Shown piece by piece: positions 28,686 to 37,324 of a stretch of 64,000 nucleotides of DNA (positions within the stretch are counted from its first letter, which is position 1; every line of letters begins with the position of its first letter). Under the pieces are notes generated by a model. The model saw nothing but the letters and a program-made list of their open reading frames with translations, was not told where the DNA came from and made no database searches. The DNA is from Synechococcus sp. WH 7805 (GTDB taxonomy: Bacteria; Cyanobacteriota; Cyanobacteriia; PCC-6307; Cyanobiaceae): contig NZ_CH724168.1 of NCBI RefSeq assembly GCF_000153285.1, positions 2,271,455 to 2,335,454 on the forward strand, in the 5' to 3' direction. Made by a program: the position numbers and the translations under genes.

Positions 28686-29387
28686 GTGGAGCTACACGCC
28701 CTTTTCCCCACGGTGGTGGCCACCGATCGGATGGCGATGGACCCCTTGATGTTGGCGGGTCAGTTGCAGACACTTCTGAGCCTGCGGGGCGAGGCGTACA
28801 GCAATCCTGATGAAGGTTGTGCTTGGACCGGCGACTTAAATGGCATCTGGCAGCTTCATGAGCATCACGACTTCCGGTCCCTGGCGGATGAAGTGATTAC
28901 AAGGGTTTGGATCTACCTTGAACAAACAGGATTTGATCTGGACCAAATCGCTTTGCATCTCCAACGGTGTTGGCCTGTGCTCAGTGCGGCTGGGCAGGTG
29001 GTGGGTCGGCATCACCATCCCAATGCCCATGTGAGTGCCGTTGTTTACTTAAGTGGCGATGGCCAGGGACGCGAGGGAGCACTCTGTCTTCATGCAAGGC
29101 ATCAACTCAATGAGTTGGTGCCAGGGCTTGCTGTGGGGCATGGAGGGCCGATTCGGGACCATCACCCTCACAATCAGCATCTCTGGACTTTCAACCCTGA
29201 ACCCGGTCTTGTGGTGATTTTTCCTTCTCGGTTGGATCACAGCGTTGGCGAGAACATGGATGAGGAGTCGCTACGGGTGTCACTCAGTTTCGACTTCGTG
29301 CTCACGGCCCAGGCTTCGTCTGCGCCAGCGGAGTACCTGGCGCCCCATCCCCATCAGTGGCATCGCTGTGAGCGCCCGTTGTCCTGA
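28686..29387 (+). CDS. Putative 2-oxoglutarate/Fe(II) oxygenase (TIGR02466-like)
   Basis: 233-aa protein starting at GTG 28686. GRHHHPNAHVSAVVYLSGD and later VVIFPSRLDHSVGEN resemble the two His-containing strands of a family of putative 2OG-Fe(II) oxygenases whose beta-barrel binds iron through His-x-Asp/His and a distal His. The substrate is unknown. It is the first gene of a same-strand run with ferredoxin, a 64-aa protein, DUF3326 and YchJ, all within 33 bp of each other. An ATG at 28651 is out of frame and unsuitable. Confidence 0.7.
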   Translation: MELHALFPTVVATDRMAMDPLMLAGQLQTLLSLRGEAYSNPDEGCAWTGDLNGIWQLHEHHDFRSLADEVITRVWIYLEQTGFDLDQIALHLQRCWPVLSAAGQVVGRHHHPNAHVSAVVYLSGDGQGREGALCLHARHQLNELVPGLAVGHGGPIRDHHPHNQHLWTFNPEPGLVVIFPSRLDHSVGENMDEESLRVSLSFDFVLTAQASSAPAEYLAPHPHQWHRCERPLS

Positions 29388-29420
29388 GAGGATGCGGTCT
29401 TCCAGGACAATCTCGAACGG

Positions 29421-29756
29421 ATGAGCGACTCCACGGCAGCGACCTTCGCCATCAGTGTTGAGCTGGATGGGCAGAGCCATCAGTTCCAATGCAGCGCTGA
29501 TCAAACCGTGCTTTCAGCTGCTGAAGCAGCGGGAGTTGCAGTACCAAGCTCCTGTTGCGCCGGTGTGTGCACGACCTGTGCCGCTCGGATTCTCGATGGG
29601 ACTGTGCATCAGCCCGATGCCATGGGCGTGAAAGAAGAGCTTCGCAAGGATGGTTTTGCACTGCTGTGTGTGAGTTATCCACGCTCCGATCTCAAAGTGA
29701 TGGCCGGCCAAGAGGATGCCCTCTACGAAGCGCAGTTTGGTCAGTATCAGAAGTGA
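29421..29756 (+). CDS. [2Fe-2S] plant-type ferredoxin
   Basis: 111-aa soluble ferredoxin. The cluster ligands are seen in SSCCAGVCTTC (C-x4-C-x2-C) and LLCVSYP for the fourth. The first ligand is preceded or followed by an extra Cys, giving a Cys-Cys pair not seen in the petF-type ferredoxin at 58971. The N- and C-termini are longer than in PetF. It is likely an electron donor for a dedicated partner; the neighbouring oxygenase is one candidate by position. Its stop overlaps the next gene as GTGA. Confidence 0.88.
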   Translation: MSDSTAATFAISVELDGQSHQFQCSADQTVLSAAEAAGVAVPSSCCAGVCTTCAARILDGTVHQPDAMGVKEELRKDGFALLCVSYPRSDLKVMAGQEDALYEAQFGQYQK

Positions 29757-29947
29757 GGATTGAGTCGCTTCAGCTCCAGCTGCCACTTCCGGCCCACCAA
29801 ACAGCCTGTGATTGGCGTCGATGGATCTTGGAACGCTTGCAAGTTCATGGCGAGCCGCTGCGCTGGGCGATCACGTCGGTGCTTGATTCACCTGAGGGTG
29901 GCTCTCAGGTGGTGATTGAAGCGGTGATGCTTCAGCACAGGGAGTGA
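29753..29947 (+). CDS. Conserved-looking 64-aa protein coupled to ferredoxin
   Basis: GTG start at 29753 overlaps the ferredoxin stop by four bases. The protein has a short beta-like opening (RIESLQLQLPLP), a Trp-rich middle (CDWRRWILERLQVHG) and an end VVIEAVMLQHRE. The pattern is that of a small alpha/beta fold. No family assigned. The four-base overlap and the 4-bp gap to the DUF3326 gene make it a real operon member. Confidence 0.65.
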   Translation: MRIESLQLQLPLPAHQTACDWRRWILERLQVHGEPLRWAITSVLDSPEGGSQVVIEAVMLQHRE

Positions 29948-29951
29948 CCGG

Positions 29952-31010
29952 ATGGCTGAAGTCTTCCCCACGCTCATGATCGTCCCCACGGGGATTGGAT
30001 GCGAGATCGGAGGGTACGCCGGCGATGCGCTGCCAGCTGCACGGGTACTTGCGGCTGCCTGCGGCTGCCTGGTGACCCACCCCAATGTGATGAATGGGGC
30101 CGCCCTCTACTGGAGCGACGACCGCATTCTTTATGTGGAGGGGTGGGGGCTTGATCGTTTTGCCGCCGGGGAGCTGGCGCTTCGTGGAGGACGGCGGCAG
30201 CGTGTTGGCTTGCTGCTTGACGCTGCGATCGAACCGTCTCTGAGGGATCGCCACCTTCAGGTTGCCGATGCCTGTCGTGCCACGCTCGGATTGGATGTCG
30301 GGCCTGTGATCACCACGGATGTCGCTCTTGGCGTCACGCTGCGGCAGGGGGAGAGTGGGGTGAGCTGGGGCTCGCTCGAGCGTCCGGATGCTCTGCTTCG
30401 CGCTGGGGAGAAGCTCCGTGACGGGGGTGCATCGGCGATCGCCGTTGTGGCTCGATTCCCGGATGATTCCGGTAGCGAGGCGTTGCAGGCCTATCGCCAT
30501 GGAAGCGGTGTGGATGTCTTGGCTGGTGCGGAGGCGGTGATCAGCCATCTGCTCGTGCGCCATCTGCAGATCCCCTGTGCACATGCACCGGCTCTGGCTC
30601 CCTTGCCCCTGGATCCTCAGCTGGATCCGCGAGCAGCAGCTGAAGAGCTGGCGCATACCTTTCTTCCCTGCGTTCTCGTCGGGCTCAGTCGCGCACCCGA
30701 TCTGATTCAGCCGGCATCAGCAGAACCAGGAGATCTGCTGGCCTCCCGCCTCGGGGCCGTTGTTGTGCCGGAGGGTGCCTTGGGGGGGGAAGCCGTCCTG
30801 GCCTGTTTGGAGCGGAACGTTCCTGTGATCGCCGTGACAAACCCTTCTGTTCTTCAGGTGTCATCCCAATCCTTGGGGCTTGAGCGTGGGGTGGTTGCGG
30901 CTGCGACCTACGCCGAAGCCGCCGGGCTGGTGCTGGCGATGCGGGAGGGGGTGGCATTGCCATCGCTGCAGCGGCCTCTTCCTGCTCTGGATCGTTTGAC
31001 CACCGTCTGA
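29952..31010 (+). CDS. DUF3326-family protein
   Basis: 352-aa soluble protein typical in length for DUF3326, with IVPTGIGCEIGGYAGDALP at the N-terminus, CGCLVTHPNVMNGAALYWS, and VPEGALGGEAVLACLERNVPVIAVTN. Cyanobacteria and plants keep this family but no reaction is established. The glycine-rich opening and the acidic patches could bind a nucleotide or cofactor; this is inference. It lies in a tight run between a small protein and YchJ. Confidence 0.82.
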   Translation: MAEVFPTLMIVPTGIGCEIGGYAGDALPAARVLAAACGCLVTHPNVMNGAALYWSDDRILYVEGWGLDRFAAGELALRGGRRQRVGLLLDAAIEPSLRDRHLQVADACRATLGLDVGPVITTDVALGVTLRQGESGVSWGSLERPDALLRAGEKLRDGGASAIAVVARFPDDSGSEALQAYRHGSGVDVLAGAEAVISHLLVRHLQIPCAHAPALAPLPLDPQLDPRAAAEELAHTFLPCVLVGLSRAPDLIQPASAEPGDLLASRLGAVVVPEGALGGEAVLACLERNVPVIAVTNPSVLQVSSQSLGLERGVVAAATYAEAAGLVLAMREGVALPSLQRPLPALDRLTTV

Positions 31011-31020
31011 GACTGATCGC

Positions 31021-31455
31021 ATGGCCAGAGGGTTTGCGGATGCCACTGCCGATCGCGCCGCTTGTCCTTGTGGTTCAGGTGCCAAGTTGGGTTCATGCTG
31101 CGGCCCTTTTCATCAGGGATTGATGAAGGCGCAAACGGCTGAACAACTGATGCGGTCGCGGTACAGCGCTTATGCGCTGGGTGAGATTGAGTATCTGATC
31201 GCCTCTCACCCTGAGCCAGAGATATCGATTCAGAAAAGGCGTCGTGAGCTACGGATCAACAGCCGCCAGATCCGATGGATTGAACTCGAGATCCTGGCGG
31301 TGGAGTGCGGTGGCATCGGGGATTGCCAGGGCACTGTTCAGTTTGCGGCGCATTTCATCGCGGCTGGACAACGCAGGTGTCTTCAGGAAACCTCTTTGTT
31401 TCAGAGAAGGGATGGGCAGCTCAGTGGTGATTGGCTTTATATCCGAGCCCTGTGA
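31021..31455 (+). CDS. YchJ-like SEC-C motif protein
   Basis: 144-aa protein with the zinc-binding SEC-C pattern ACPCGSGAKLGSCCGPFH near the N-terminus, followed by LMRSRYSAYALGEIEYL and an NTF2-like body, as in the UPF0225/YchJ family. The role is unknown. It ends 5 bp before the convergent alanine dehydrogenase gene and closes the five-gene run that starts at 28686. Confidence 0.85.
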   Translation: MARGFADATADRAACPCGSGAKLGSCCGPFHQGLMKAQTAEQLMRSRYSAYALGEIEYLIASHPEPEISIQKRRRELRINSRQIRWIELEILAVECGGIGDCQGTVQFAAHFIAAGQRRCLQETSLFQRRDGQLSGDWLYIRAL

Positions 31456-31460
31456 TGGCT

Positions 31461-32600
31461 TCAGCGCAGGCATGCCATGGGGTGGCGCGGCGGAACTCCC
31501 AGGGCCTTCGCCACTCCTGGATGACACACAGCCCCTTTCACGGTGTTCAAGCCTGAAAGCAATTCAGGCCGCTCAGTGACGGCTTCCTCCAGTCCGCGGC
31601 CGGCGATGCCAAGGATGTACGGGAGCGTGACACTAACCAGGGCCTCCGTGGAGGTGAACGGCACAGCTCCAGGCATGTTGCCCACGGCGTAGTGCTGAAT
31701 CCCATGGATGCAGACCGTGGGATCGGTGTGGGTGGTCTCCCGGCTCGTGGCGATGCAGCCGCCCTGGTCGATCGCCACATCCACGATGGCTGAACCTGGC
31801 CTCATCTGTTTCACCATCTCCTCGTCCACCAATGTCGGAGCCCGCCCTCCAGGTGTGAGCACGGCACCAATCAGTAGGTCGGCGGTGGGCACGAGTCGCT
31901 CCAGTAGCCCTCGGCTGCTGACCACGCTCATCAATCGTCCTCGCCGGTCGGCTTCCAGGCTGCGCAACCGCTCCGGTGAGCGATCCAGCAGCATCACCTC
32001 GGCATCCATGGCTGCTGCAAGCCGAGCTGCATTCCAGCCGACGGTGCCGGCGCCGAGCACCACCACCCGTGCCGGTTGAACCCCCGTACAGCCACCGATC
32101 AGTACGCCACGACCGCCGTTTGGACGTTCCAGTAACCGTGCGCCCACCTGTGCTGCTAAGCGGCCGGCAATCTCGCTCATCGGTGCGAGCAGCGGCAGGC
32201 TGCCGTTTTCCAGTTGCACCGTTTCATAGGCCACACCCGTAGTGCCCGCCTCCAGTAGTGCCTGGCCCACCTGGGGATAGGCCGCGAGATGAAGGTAGGT
32301 AAAGAGCACCATGTCGTCGCGCAAAAGGCCGAATTCCTCCGGCTGCGGCTCTTTTACTTTCACCACCAGGTGAGCGGCCCAGGCGTCGTCCCTATCGACC
32401 ATGCGTGCACCTGCTGAGGCGAACGCGTCATCGCCGATGCCTGCACCGGCACCGGCACCGTGCTGGATGCGCACTTCCAGCCCTTGGGTCACCAACTCCC
32501 GCACCCCATCCGGTGTCAGGGCGACCCTCTGTTCATCAGCTTTGATCTCAGTAGGCACCCCGATGCTGGCCATCGGGGCCGTCAGAACGGAATGAGCCAT
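31461..32600 (-). CDS. ald: Alanine dehydrogenase
   Basis: 379-aa NAD-dependent enzyme interconverting alanine and pyruvate plus ammonia. Visible motifs: GVPTEIKADEQRVALTP at the start, LFTYLHLAAYP with the substrate-binding region, VVVLGAGTVGWNAARLA as the Rossmann glycine motif, and VDVAIDQGGCIATSR. The ATG at 32600 is selected; the ATG nine codons later (32573) is closer to the family norm and cannot be excluded. It is 29 bp downstream of nadE and is read with nadD-nadE. Confidence 0.94.
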   Translation of the reverse strand: MAHSVLTAPMASIGVPTEIKADEQRVALTPDGVRELVTQGLEVRIQHGAGAGAGIGDDAFASAGARMVDRDDAWAAHLVVKVKEPQPEEFGLLRDDMVLFTYLHLAAYPQVGQALLEAGTTGVAYETVQLENGSLPLLAPMSEIAGRLAAQVGARLLERPNGGRGVLIGGCTGVQPARVVVLGAGTVGWNAARLAAAMDAEVMLLDRSPERLRSLEADRRGRLMSVVSSRGLLERLVPTADLLIGAVLTPGGRAPTLVDEEMVKQMRPGSAIVDVAIDQGGCIATSRETTHTDPTVCIHGIQHYAVGNMPGAVPFTSTEALVSVTLPYILGIAGRGLEEAVTERPELLSGLNTVKGAVCHPGVAKALGVPPRHPMACLR

Positions 32601-32629
32601 GGAAGGCACAGTTGTGCTCTCAATCTGGC

Positions 32630-34363
32630 TCAGATGGCTGCAATCGGCAGCCGCCAGCCACTGCCGAAGGCTTGATTGCTCACTTTCAGCAGCGGAGGCG
32701 CCTGTCGCCGCTTGAATTCAGCCCGACGGAACAAACGTTCAATTCTGGTTACGTCATCAGGGTCATGCCCAGCGTTAATCAGCTGGACACCACTCATACG
32801 GTGTTCGATCAGATCCACCAGCAATGGATCCAGCACTCCGTAATCGGGCAGTGCGTCACTGTCTTTCTGGTCTGGCCGCAGCTCGGCGCTCGGCGGTTTT
32901 TCAAGAATGGCCCGGTCGATCAATGGGCCATCGAAGGCCAGCCCAAGTTCGGATCGACAAGCCCCAGCATCTGGGCTATCTAGCCAGTGGCAGAGGGCGA
33001 ACACGGTTGATTTGTAGAGATCACCGATCACCGCCAAACCGCCGTTCATGTCGCCGTAGAGGGTGCAGTAGCCCACGGCCAGTTCGGATTTGTTGCCCGT
33101 GGAGAGCAGCAGCTGCCCTTGCTGATTGGCCATGGCCATCAGCAGGGTTCCGCGGATGCGTGATTGCAGATTTTCGGCTGTGATCCCTGATGGCTCGGCG
33201 TCGAGGGCTGGTGTGAGCGTGGCTTCAAAGCCGTCCATCAGGGTCTGAATCGGCACGATCCTTGAGGAGATTCCCAGGCGTGTTGCCAGGGCTAGTGCAT
33301 CCTCGATCGAGCCTGAGGAGCTCCAAGGGGAAGGCATCAGGAGGGTCTGAACCTGTTCAGGGCCCAGGGCGGCGGCGGCGATCACCGCCACCAAGGCCGA
33401 ATCAATGCCGCCACTGAGTCCGAGAAGCGCCTTTTTGAATCCGCATTTGGTGGCATAGTCCCCGACTCCAGTCACCAGTGCTCGGAACAGCGCTTCCAGG
33501 CCAGCGTCTTGGTCTTGCCCGTGTTGATGGGGATGGGGGTTCTGCTCGCTTGGGCTTGCTGGTAATTGCGCAGTCCACACCGCTGTGCTGACGCAGAAGT
33601 CGGGCAGCTGCAGCTGTGGGGTGCTCTCCCCTGGAGCCATCACGAAGCTGGCGCCATCGAAGATGAGTTCGTCGTTCCCCCCGACCTGATTCACGTACAC
33701 CACAGGACATTGCAGGCGGCCAGCGGCTCGGGAAGCAAGCTTCCGGCGTAGGGTCGCTTTGCCTCGGCTGAATGGGGATGCCGAGCAGTTGATCAGTGCA
33801 TCAATCCGTTCGTGCATCAGGGCTGCGATGGGATCCGGGCCCACCAGGCGACGCTTCTGGAGTTCCTGATCCACCCAGAGGTCTTCACAAATGGTGAGGC
33901 CCAGGCGCCAGTCGTGGTTGTTGACGCGCAGGCTGATGGTGGATGGACTGCAGCTGGCGCGGAAGTAGCGGGTTTCGTCAAAGACGTCATAGCTGGGCAG
34001 GAGCTGCTTGCGGGCGACCACGTTCCAGCCGCTCGCCTGCACCAGCGCCATCGCGTTGTAGAGCCGGGGGTGTTGCTGGTCAGAGGCAACCTCGGCCATG
34101 CCAACGAGAAGGGCCGCGTCTTGTTGTTCGGCATCCAACCGCTGTTGCAGTCGGTCTAAGGCTTGTTGTTGCTGCTCCAGGTGAGCGGTGCTGAACAGCA
34201 GATCCCGCGGTGGGTAGCCCCAGAGGGACAGCTCCGGCGTCACCAGCAGGTCTGCCGAGGTCTTGCCGTCCACCTTGGTGGCGTCCAAGGCGGAGTGGAT
34301 GCGATCGGCATTCCCAAGAAGGTCTCCCACCACTGGATTGATCTGGGCCAGGGCGATACGCAT
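32630..34363 (-). CDS. nadE: NadE, glutamine-dependent NAD+ synthetase
   Basis: 577-aa two-domain enzyme performing the last step of NAD synthesis. The N-terminal nitrilase-type glutaminase domain shows its Glu (VTPELSLWGYPP), Lys (ARKQLLPSYDVF) and Cys (GLTICEDLWVD). The C-terminal synthetase domain has the PP-loop LGLSGGIDSALVAV near residue 305 and STGNKSELAVGYCTLYGD. The ATG at 34363 is chosen; a GTG two codons upstream abuts the nadD stop. The nadD-nadE pairing places the last two NAD steps together. Confidence 0.96.
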   Translation of the reverse strand: MRIALAQINPVVGDLLGNADRIHSALDATKVDGKTSADLLVTPELSLWGYPPRDLLFSTAHLEQQQQALDRLQQRLDAEQQDAALLVGMAEVASDQQHPRLYNAMALVQASGWNVVARKQLLPSYDVFDETRYFRASCSPSTISLRVNNHDWRLGLTICEDLWVDQELQKRRLVGPDPIAALMHERIDALINCSASPFSRGKATLRRKLASRAAGRLQCPVVYVNQVGGNDELIFDGASFVMAPGESTPQLQLPDFCVSTAVWTAQLPASPSEQNPHPHQHGQDQDAGLEALFRALVTGVGDYATKCGFKKALLGLSGGIDSALVAVIAAAALGPEQVQTLLMPSPWSSSGSIEDALALATRLGISSRIVPIQTLMDGFEATLTPALDAEPSGITAENLQSRIRGTLLMAMANQQGQLLLSTGNKSELAVGYCTLYGDMNGGLAVIGDLYKSTVFALCHWLDSPDAGACRSELGLAFDGPLIDRAILEKPPSAELRPDQKDSDALPDYGVLDPLLVDLIEHRMSGVQLINAGHDPDDVTRIERLFRRAEFKRRQAPPLLKVSNQAFGSGWRLPIAAI

Positions 34364-34369
34364 CAGCAC

Positions 34370-34951
34370 TCAGGCGGAGGAGGAGTGGAAGCCGTAAAGA
34401 TTGTGCTCCAGCAGCAAAGGCCAGAGCGTGTCGGGGATCTGGTTATCTCCTTTGGCCTGGCGAACAGCGGAGCTTGCGGTTGCTGGGATGTCGAGGGACA
34501 GAATCCTTGGGCGGGCACCGAGGCGTTCGAGCGGTTGCAAGTCGCCATCCGTCAAGGACCAGCCTTTGCGCGGAACAATCCCGAGTTCGCAGAGACCGAG
34601 CCACCGTTCGCTGTGTTTCCAGCGAGGGATTTGAGTGGCCAGATCGCTTCCCACAACAAAACAGAGAGGGGATTGAGGCCAGCGCTGTCGCGCTCGCTCC
34701 AGGGTGGTGATGGCATAGGGGCTGCTGAGATCCTGGCCCAGTTCCAGGCGAGGGTCGCCGATGGTCTGAACGACACGATTCAGCAGGTCGCTGCGCTGCT
34801 TGAGCTCGGCACCATGGCGTTTGGATGGGTTGTCACTGGCCCAAGTCACCACTCTCGGGAACTCCCTTAAAAGACCCTCCAGGAGGGCCTGATGTCCAAT
34901 GGTGGGTGGATCTGCACTGGTTCCCAGAAGTGCAATCGAGTCTTTGCTCAT
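34370..34951 (-). CDS. nadD: NadD, nicotinate-mononucleotide adenylyltransferase
   Basis: 193-aa nucleotidyltransferase. The substrate motif LLGTSADPPTIGHQALL near residue 8 contains the GH of the (H/T)xGH signature, and DIPATASSAVRQ matches the C-terminal SxTxxR-like motif, here ATASSAVR. The ATG at 34951 overlaps the stop of the upstream GTPase gene by four bases; the longer reading frame is not real. The product feeds NadE next to it. Confidence 0.88.
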   Translation of the reverse strand: MSKDSIALLGTSADPPTIGHQALLEGLLREFPRVVTWASDNPSKRHGAELKQRSDLLNRVVQTIGDPRLELGQDLSSPYAITTLERARQRWPQSPLCFVVGSDLATQIPRWKHSERWLGLCELGIVPRKGWSLTDGDLQPLERLGARPRILSLDIPATASSAVRQAKGDNQIPDTLWPLLLEHNLYGFHSSSA

Positions 34952-36264
34952 GGCAGCAGCGTTTTCAGGGCCGGACGCTTCGTGGCATCCGGCCAGCGAT
35001 GCATCAATCCGACCAGACCACGGTCCGTGCGGGACAGACGGCGCATCAGGCTGATCGGAATCGGCTGATTGCGGCGTCCACGACCGCGTTCCTCCAGCAG
35101 CCATCGGGCTGTCAGTCGGCCGGTGCGGCGGGTGGTGTGAACCGCCAGAGCCGCTTGGGCCACCGCCACCGGGGCCGCAGGGGCCAAGGTGAGTCCGGCG
35201 CTGAAGGGTGCTGCCAGAAGTAGCAGTTGGCGTATCACTCCCAGACTCATCTGCAGCCCCAGCTGTGTCCCCCCGATCAGAGCATTCTGACCACCGAGCT
35301 GACGTAGCAGTCGGCGGGCTGCTGGGCCTCCTAGGGGCAGGTCATACAGCGAACAGAGCTGGCTCACCAAGGCGGCATCACAGGCCATGCCTCCCGCAAG
35401 ATCCAGCAGCAGTAAAGGGTTGGCGGCCAACGCCGCCGCCTTGAGGGCGGCGTAGCGACCAATCAGGCCCTGTGCTTCCCGACGGCGTCGAAGCAGGCGT
35501 CCGGTTTCGAGCTGCTCCTGAATGCGCGTTGCCTGCCTCAGGCCGTTCAAGAGCAGCAGGCTCTCGCCGTGCTCTGTCAGCAGCGATGTCAGGTGAGCCT
35601 CAAGGCGCCCTATGTCGGCTGGTTGCTGCTGGCTTCGGATGCGTCCGTCGCTGAGCTGTACAGCCTGCCGCGGCGCTGCCGCCGCGACGACTGGCCCCGG
35701 GAGCCCGTTCGGCAGACGGCGTTTGATGCTGGCGAGCAGAGGGGCTAGCTCTTCCTCTGGCCAGCAATCGCTGCGATTCAAAACGGTGATCACCGGTTTC
35801 CCCTTGTTCTGCAGAACGGTGAGAGCATCAAGCTCAACCTGGGTGATGTCCCCATCCAGAACCAGCAACACCAGGTCGGCGTTCAAGGCCACGCGGCCTG
35901 CTAGACGAGCCCTCGCTGGGCCGTTGACCTCATCGATCCCCGGTGTGTCAACCAGGTCGACGGCTTGCAGGCCTGGGACTGGTGTCGGCCAGGGAGTGCT
36001 CTGCTGTTGTCTTGTGCAGCCATGGGCTACATCAGTGGCCATCAGCGACTGGCCCACCAGGGCATTCACCAGGCTCGACTTGCCGACGCCGACTCTGCCG
36101 AACACGGCGATGCGAATCCGGCTCTCCTCCAGGCGCTGCAGTTGGTGATCCAGCGTTTTGAGGGCACCGCCCAGCAGACCCTGCTCAAGGGCGGTCAGGT
36201 TGAGCTGGTCTTTCCACAACCGCAACACCTGCGCCTTGGATGCCATCGCAGTGGAGGTGGTCAT
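34948..36264 (-). CDS. Era-like GTPase with C-terminal DUF697-type membrane region
   Basis: 438-aa protein. The G domain has G1 GRVGVGKSSLVNAL near residue 55, G3 DTPGIDEV and G4 LNRSDCW. The C-terminal half holds hydrophobic stretches (PLLLLDLAGGMACDAALV; LLLLAAPFSAGLTLAP) as found in GTPases with DUF697. Probably membrane-associated; physiological role unknown. It is overlapped by four bases on both sides, by the CNNM-type gene upstream and nadD downstream. Confidence 0.82.
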   Translation of the reverse strand: MTTSTAMASKAQVLRLWKDQLNLTALEQGLLGGALKTLDHQLQRLEESRIRIAVFGRVGVGKSSLVNALVGQSLMATDVAHGCTRQQQSTPWPTPVPGLQAVDLVDTPGIDEVNGPARARLAGRVALNADLVLLVLDGDITQVELDALTVLQNKGKPVITVLNRSDCWPEEELAPLLASIKRRLPNGLPGPVVAAAAPRQAVQLSDGRIRSQQQPADIGRLEAHLTSLLTEHGESLLLLNGLRQATRIQEQLETGRLLRRRREAQGLIGRYAALKAAALAANPLLLLDLAGGMACDAALVSQLCSLYDLPLGGPAARRLLRQLGGQNALIGGTQLGLQMSLGVIRQLLLLAAPFSAGLTLAPAAPVAVAQAALAVHTTRRTGRLTARWLLEERGRGRRNQPIPISLMRRLSRTDRGLVGLMHRWPDATKRPALKTLLP

Positions 36265-37271
36265 GGGGTTCCGCCACCTCCGCCCTTGCGCCACCAGCCA
36301 GCCAGGACGGCCAGGACGGCATCGGGGCCGATCACACCGACGAAGCCACCAAATTCATCCACGACGACGCGCACGCCGGCATTGTCACGTCGAAACGCGG
36401 TTAACAGTCGGTCAGCGCGGATCATTTCCGGAACGAATTCGGCGGGTTCGCTCAGATCCAAAGGGGTGAGCTGACCGCGGTTCTGAACCAGCGCACTCAG
36501 GAGGCTGTCCCGGTTGGCCACCCCCAGCACCTTGTCCACCGCGTCGCCGAGCACGACCCACCACTGAGCTTCATTCTCGATCAGGGCGTCCCGCAGTTCA
36601 TCCAGGCGGGTGGCGCCATCAAGGGTGGGCGCTGCCACACGCGGGATCATCAGATCGCGGGCGGTGAGATCGTTGAGCTGGAACACCTTGGCGATCATGG
36701 CGGCCTCATCCGCTTCGATCTGACCTTTCTGGGAACCGAGTCTGGCGAGAAGTCGGATCTCTTCCTCATCGGTGCTGATTTCGCTCTCCTCCGTGATGGC
36801 CGGCAGCAGTCGCTCGAGCAGCAGAACCAGGGGGCGCATCATCACTCCCAGCCAGTGCAGCACCGGGGCACTGGCCAGAGCCACCGGCAGAGCTAGGCGA
36901 CTGCCGATCGCTTTGGGAAGGATCTCTCCAAGCAGGATCACCAGGACGGTGAGGCTGATGGAAAACAGCGGCAGCGCCAAGCTGCTGCTGTCCATGCGTT
37001 TAAACAGCCAGGCGGCATAGCCACCAAGCATCAGGCTGCCAAAGATGTTGAAGCCGTTGTTGGCAATCACCAGCACAGACAGGGTGCGTCCGAGGCGTTG
37101 TCGCAGCTGTGCAAGCCTGCGGGCACCAGCAACCGGACGCGGACGTGCGGCGAGCTCATGGACGCGGATGGGATTGACCGTGAGCAGCGCTGCTTCCACG
37201 CCCGAGCAGAGGGCTGATCCAGCCAGCACCACCACCACCAGGATCAGCAGGATCAGCAGGTCGGAGGTCAT
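36261..37271 (-). CDS. CNNM/CorC-type membrane protein (DUF21 plus CBS domains)
   Basis: 336-aa protein. The N-terminal DUF21 has four hydrophobic segments starting LLILLILVVVVLAGSALCSG and a typical VLLGEILPKAIG. Two CBS domains follow (around MIPRVAAPTLDG and FRRDNAGVRVVVDEFGGFVG). Proteins of this group are linked to magnesium or cobalt transport. The usual C-terminal CorC_HlyC domain is missing; the protein ends with KGGGGGTP, so it is a short family version. First gene of a run leading through the GTPase to nadD/nadE. Confidence 0.86.
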   Translation of the reverse strand: MTSDLLILLILVVVVLAGSALCSGVEAALLTVNPIRVHELAARPRPVAGARRLAQLRQRLGRTLSVLVIANNGFNIFGSLMLGGYAAWLFKRMDSSSLALPLFSISLTVLVILLGEILPKAIGSRLALPVALASAPVLHWLGVMMRPLVLLLERLLPAITEESEISTDEEEIRLLARLGSQKGQIEADEAAMIAKVFQLNDLTARDLMIPRVAAPTLDGATRLDELRDALIENEAQWWVVLGDAVDKVLGVANRDSLLSALVQNRGQLTPLDLSEPAEFVPEMIRADRLLTAFRRDNAGVRVVVDEFGGFVGVIGPDAVLAVLAGWWRKGGGGGTP

Positions 37272-37324
37272 GGGGGTGCGCTTTGCCTGCCATCCTGACC
37301 GTTACCCGGCGACATGTCTCTTCC

